Below are positions 5,733 through 7,988 of a DNA stretch of 7,988 nt, in pieces (the stretch's first letter is position 1; each line of letters starts with the position of its first letter). The position numbers and the translations under genes are program-made. The notes beneath the pieces are model-generated. The model had not been told where the DNA came from. It searched no databases and worked only from the letters and a program-made list of their open reading frames with translations. Location: positions 1 to 7,988 of the forward strand of contig CAZKBT010000093.1 of NCBI GenBank assembly GCA_964551305.1, read 5' to 3'. The DNA is from JBAZDC01 sp041654595. GTDB lineage: Bacteria > Pseudomonadota > Gammaproteobacteria > Burkholderiales > Burkholderiaceae_B.

Positions 5733-6478
5733 ACGATCAGCAGCTGCTGCGCTATGCGCGCCATATCCTGCTCGACGAGTTCGACATCGCCGGGCAGGAG
5801 CGCTTGCTGGCGGCCAGGGTGCTGATCGTGGGCGCGGGCGGGCTGGGCTCGCCGGCCGCATTCTATCTGGCCTCGTCGGGAGTGGGGCATCTGGTCCTGG
5901 CCGACGACGACGACGTCGAGCTGAGCAATCTGCAGCGGCAGATATTGCACACCACGCAGTCCATAGGGCGGAAAAAGGCGGAATCGGGCAAAAGCACCTT
6001 GGCGGACCTGAATCCCGACATCCGCATTACGGCGCTGGCGCGGCGCCTGGACGGTGCGCGGCTCGACGAGCAGGTCGGGCAGGCCGATCTGGTGCTGGAT
6101 TGCAGCGACAACTTCGATACCCGCCATGCCATCAACCGGGCCTGCGTCGCGCATCGCAGGCCGCTGGTTTCGGGCGCTGCCATACGGTTTTCAGGCCAGG
6201 TCAGCGTGTTCGATTTGCGCCATGCCGATGCGCCTTGCTATCACTGCCTGTTTCCGCATACCGACGAGCCCGACGAGATGAGTTGCGCCACGACCGGCGT
6301 GCTGGCGCCGCTGGTGGGCATCGTGGGCAGCATACAGGCGGCGGAGGCGATCAAGGTGCTGGCCGGCGTGGGCGAACCGCTGACTGGGCGCCTGCTGTGC
6401 GTGGATGCCTTGACGATGCAGTGCGATACCGTGCGCTTCAAGCGTGATCCGGCCTGCCGGGTATGCGCGCGCCATTGA
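5729..6478 (+). CDS. E1-like sulfur-carrier adenylyltransferase (MoeB/ThiF/HesA family)
   Basis: This 249-residue cytoplasmic protein adenylates the C-terminal glycine of a ubiquitin-like sulfur carrier, MoaD for molybdopterin or ThiS for thiazole synthesis. Visible motifs are the ATP-binding GAGGLGS (35-41), DDDDVELSNLQRQ (59-71, Arg70), CSDNFDTRHAIN (125-136, Asp127 as expected Mg-binding residue), MSCATTGV (184-191, Cys186) and two zinc pairs, Cys170/Cys173 and Cys243/Cys246. Length matches MoeB (249 in E. coli). It lacks the C-terminal rhodanese domain of MoeZ/MOCS3 relatives. Its ATG overlaps the ctpA stop as ATGA and has no clear ribosome site, so translation is probably coupled. No moaD, moaE, thiS or thiG is in the window, so the partner is not determined; moeB is the likelier name but I leave the symbol open. 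Its 3' end overlaps the opposing HAD gene by 41 bp. Confidence 0.9.
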   Translation: MNDQQLLRYARHILLDEFDIAGQERLLAARVLIVGAGGLGSPAAFYLASSGVGHLVLADDDDVELSNLQRQILHTTQSIGRKKAESGKSTLADLNPDIRITALARRLDGARLDEQVGQADLVLDCSDNFDTRHAINRACVAHRRPLVSGAAIRFSGQVSVFDLRHADAPCYHCLFPHTDEPDEMSCATTGVLAPLVGIVGSIQAAEAIKVLAGVGEPLTGRLLCVDALTMQCDTVRFKRDPACRVCARH

Positions 6479-7193
6479 GCAGCTTGGCCAAGGCATTGAC
6501 GCGAAGATCGACGTAGGCGCTGCGTCCCCGATGCAGCGATGAAAAAGGCGTGCCGGGATGAAAGACATGAACGGTTCGTATGCCGAGCTGCCGCGCGCTC
6601 TTCAGGTTTCTGAGCGTGTCCTCGACCAGGATGACTTGGCGGGCCGGCACGCGCAGGCGCGCCAGCACCTGGCGCATGAGCGCCGGCGACGGCTTGGGCC
6701 GCATGCGGCCTTGCAGGCGCATGTGGTCGATGGCCCACAGATTTTCGAATAGATGCAGGATGCCCAGGGTGGACAGGACGTCGCGCGCGTAAGCCAGCGG
6801 CGCGTTGGTGAGCAGTATCTTGCGCCCCGGCAGCCTGGCCAGCCTGGCGCGCAGGCCTTTTTCGGCATGCACCAAGGGGGCGACCTCGAAGCGGTGGCTG
6901 CGTTCCAGGAAACGGCGGGGATCGACGCCGTGGTGGCGCTCCATGCCGATCACGGTCGCGCCGTAGCGCTGCCAGTACTCCCGGCGATAGACATTGGCCG
7001 CTTCCAGGTTCACGGCCAGGGCTTCGGCCACGGCCTGGGTCATGGCGCTGTCGATGGCCGTGAACATGGCGCGGGACGAGTCGTGCAAGGTGTTGTCCAG
7101 GTCGAACAGCCAGACGGGTTCGCGCGGCGCCGAATCGTGCCGGACATGCGTGCGGGGACGATGCAGCGCCGCGACGCTGCGCAATGCGCGCAT
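6438..7193 (-). CDS. HAD-family hydrolase, probable pyrimidine 5'-nucleotidase (YjjG/SDT1-like)
   Basis: The 251-residue product has all HAD motifs: FDLDNTLHD (30-38, nucleophile Asp31 and acid/base Asp33), LLTNAP (127-132, Thr129-Asn130), the conserved KP (Lys167) and LVEDTLRNLKSA (189-200, Glu191-Asp192). The helical cap lies between motifs one and two. The sequence around motif one and RRFLERSHRF (93-102) suits the pyrimidine 5'-nucleotidase subgroup, which dephosphorylates UMP or CMP-like substrates; the exact substrate is unproven, and phosphoglycolate phosphatase-like activity is an alternative. The ATG at 7193 lies 6 bp after argB with no obvious ribosome site, implying coupling to argB. 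The first 25 residues are a basic extension before the fold begins; no other in-frame ATG or GTG lies between the start and the first motif. Its 3' end overlaps the moeB-like gene tail to tail. Confidence 0.88.
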   Translation of the reverse strand: MRALRSVAALHRPRTHVRHDSAPREPVWLFDLDNTLHDSSRAMFTAIDSAMTQAVAEALAVNLEAANVYRREYWQRYGATVIGMERHHGVDPRRFLERSHRFEVAPLVHAEKGLRARLARLPGRKILLTNAPLAYARDVLSTLGILHLFENLWAIDHMRLQGRMRPKPSPALMRQVLARLRVPARQVILVEDTLRNLKSARQLGIRTVHVFHPGTPFSSLHRGRSAYVDLRVNALAKLLNGARIPGRPDHA

Positions 7194-7199
7194 GGCGTG

Positions 7200-7988
7200 T
7201 CAGTGCGAGCTGATCATCGTGCCCACGCCCCGATCGGTCAAGATTTCCAGCAGAAGGCAGTGGGGCACGCGGCCGTCCACGACGTGGACGGAATTCACGC
7301 CGTTGCGCGCCGCATCCAGCGCGGAGGATATCTTCGGCAGCATGCCGCCGGATATCGTGCCGTCCTTGAACAGTTCATCGATCGTTTGCGCCGAGAGCTG
7401 GCGCAGCAGCTTGCCGTTCTTGTCCAGCACGCCGGGTGTGTTGGTCATCATGATGAGTTTTTCCGCGCCCAGCACCTCGGCCATCTTGCCGGCGACGACG
7501 TCGGCATTGATGTTGTAGGCCGTGCCGTCCTCGCCGTAGCCGATGGACGAAATCACCGGAATGAACTGATCGTCCTGCAGGGCTTTCACGACGGCCGGCT
7601 CGACCTTGGTGATGTCGCCCACGAAGCCGATGTCCAGCCACTGGCCCGGATTTTTCTCGTCGGGCAGCAGCTTCTTTTTGGCTTCGATCAGGCAGCCGTC
7701 CTTGCCCGTCAGGCCCACGGCCTTGCCGCCGGCTTCGTTGATCATCATGACGATGTCCTGCTGGACCTGGCCGCCCAACACCCATTCGACGACTTCCATG
7801 GTCTCGGCGTCGGTGATGCGCATGCCCTGCACGAACTCGCCCTGTTTTCCGATGCGCTTGAGCGCGTCGTTGATCTGCGGGCCGCCGCCGTGTATGACCA
7901 CGGGATTGAGCCCGACCAGCTTGAGCAGGACCACGTCGTGCGCGAAGCTGCGCTGCAGGGCTTCTTCGGTCATGGCGTTGCCGCCGTA
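7200..7988 (-). CDS. argB: Acetylglutamate kinase, lacking N-terminus (partial)
   Basis: The frame is open to the right edge, giving 262 codons plus stop. Relatives are about 300 aa, so roughly 35-40 N-terminal residues lie outside, including the lysine normally before YGGNAM. The ATG at 7973-7971 is internal, part of YGGNAMTEE. The enzyme phosphorylates N-acetyl-L-glutamate with ATP, the second step of arginine synthesis, in the cytoplasm. Visible signatures of the amino acid kinase fold are HGGGPQI (visible residues 33-39), QGMRITDAETMEVVEWVL (54-71), GKAVGLTGKDG (88-98), YNINADVVAGKMAEVLGA and SGGMLPKISSALDAARNGV near the C-terminus. Whether it has the extra N-terminal helix of arginine-sensitive forms cannot be judged here. 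The HAD gene follows by 6 bp, so the two are probably one transcript. Confidence 0.97.
   Translation of the reverse strand, partial: YGGNAMTEEALQRSFAHDVVLLKLVGLNPVVIHGGGPQINDALKRIGKQGEFVQGMRITDAETMEVVEWVLGGQVQQDIVMMINEAGGKAVGLTGKDGCLIEAKKKLLPDEKNPGQWLDIGFVGDITKVEPAVVKALQDDQFIPVISSIGYGEDGTAYNINADVVAGKMAEVLGAEKLIMMTNTPGVLDKNGKLLRQLSAQTIDELFKDGTISGGMLPKISSALDAARNGVNSVHVVDGRVPHCLLLEILTDRGVGTMISSH

Noticed and set aside
5004..5861. Minus-strand open frame of 285 codons opposite ctpA
   Set aside because: It is antisense to the conserved S41 catalytic region; its low-complexity product matches no family I know.
7971..7973. ATG at 7973 as the argB start
   Set aside because: The frame stays open to the window edge and upstream codons encode the conserved YGGNA, so this Met is internal.

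Overview
The window (about 63-65% G+C by eye) is ordinary chromosomal housekeeping DNA of a betaproteobacterium. The protein sequences (GpmA, ArgB, SecB, CtpA) read most like Alcaligenaceae, i.e. the Bordetella/Achromobacter group. The genus is an inference from remembered family sequences, because no search could be run. There are no RNA genes, mobile elements, CRISPR arrays or phage genes, and no stretch over 300 bases lacks a gene.

Left part (1-1783, minus strand): an operon read right to left, encoding a membrane-anchored single-domain rhodanese, glutaredoxin 3 (grxC), the export chaperone SecB, and glycerol-3-phosphate dehydrogenase (gpsA, cut by the left edge). Gaps are 12-45 bp, which fits co-transcription. 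Centre (1784-1872): a short divergent control region with a perfect TATAAT on the minus strand overlapping an AT-rich TATAAA on the plus strand. Right of it (1873-6478, plus strand): cofactor-dependent phosphoglycerate mutase (gpmA), an EnvC-type amidase activator with a degenerate LytM domain, a CtpA/Prc-type S41 protease, and a MoeB/ThiF-type E1-like adenylyltransferase that overlaps the protease gene by 4 bp (ATGA). Right end (6438-7988, minus strand): acetylglutamate kinase (argB, 5' end beyond the window) followed after 6 bp by a HAD-family pyrimidine 5'-nucleotidase-like gene. The latter's 3' end overlaps the 3' end of the moeB-like gene by 41 bp, tail to tail.

Biologically, the left operon joins protein export (SecB), cytoplasmic thiol/sulfur handling (Grx, rhodanese) and phospholipid precursor supply (GpsA). 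The gpmA operon joins a glycolytic enzyme to septal peptidoglycan splitting (EnvC) and periplasmic proteolysis (CtpA). The divergent layout mirrors the enterobacterial yibN-grxC-secB-gpsA / gpmM-envC locus, but the mutase here is the unrelated cofactor-dependent enzyme. I found no new biological system. The points most worth a second look are that isozyme swap, the enlarged charged helix in EnvC, an A9 tract near the end of ctpA just before the coupled moeB-like gene, the convergent gene overlap, and several start codons that need care.
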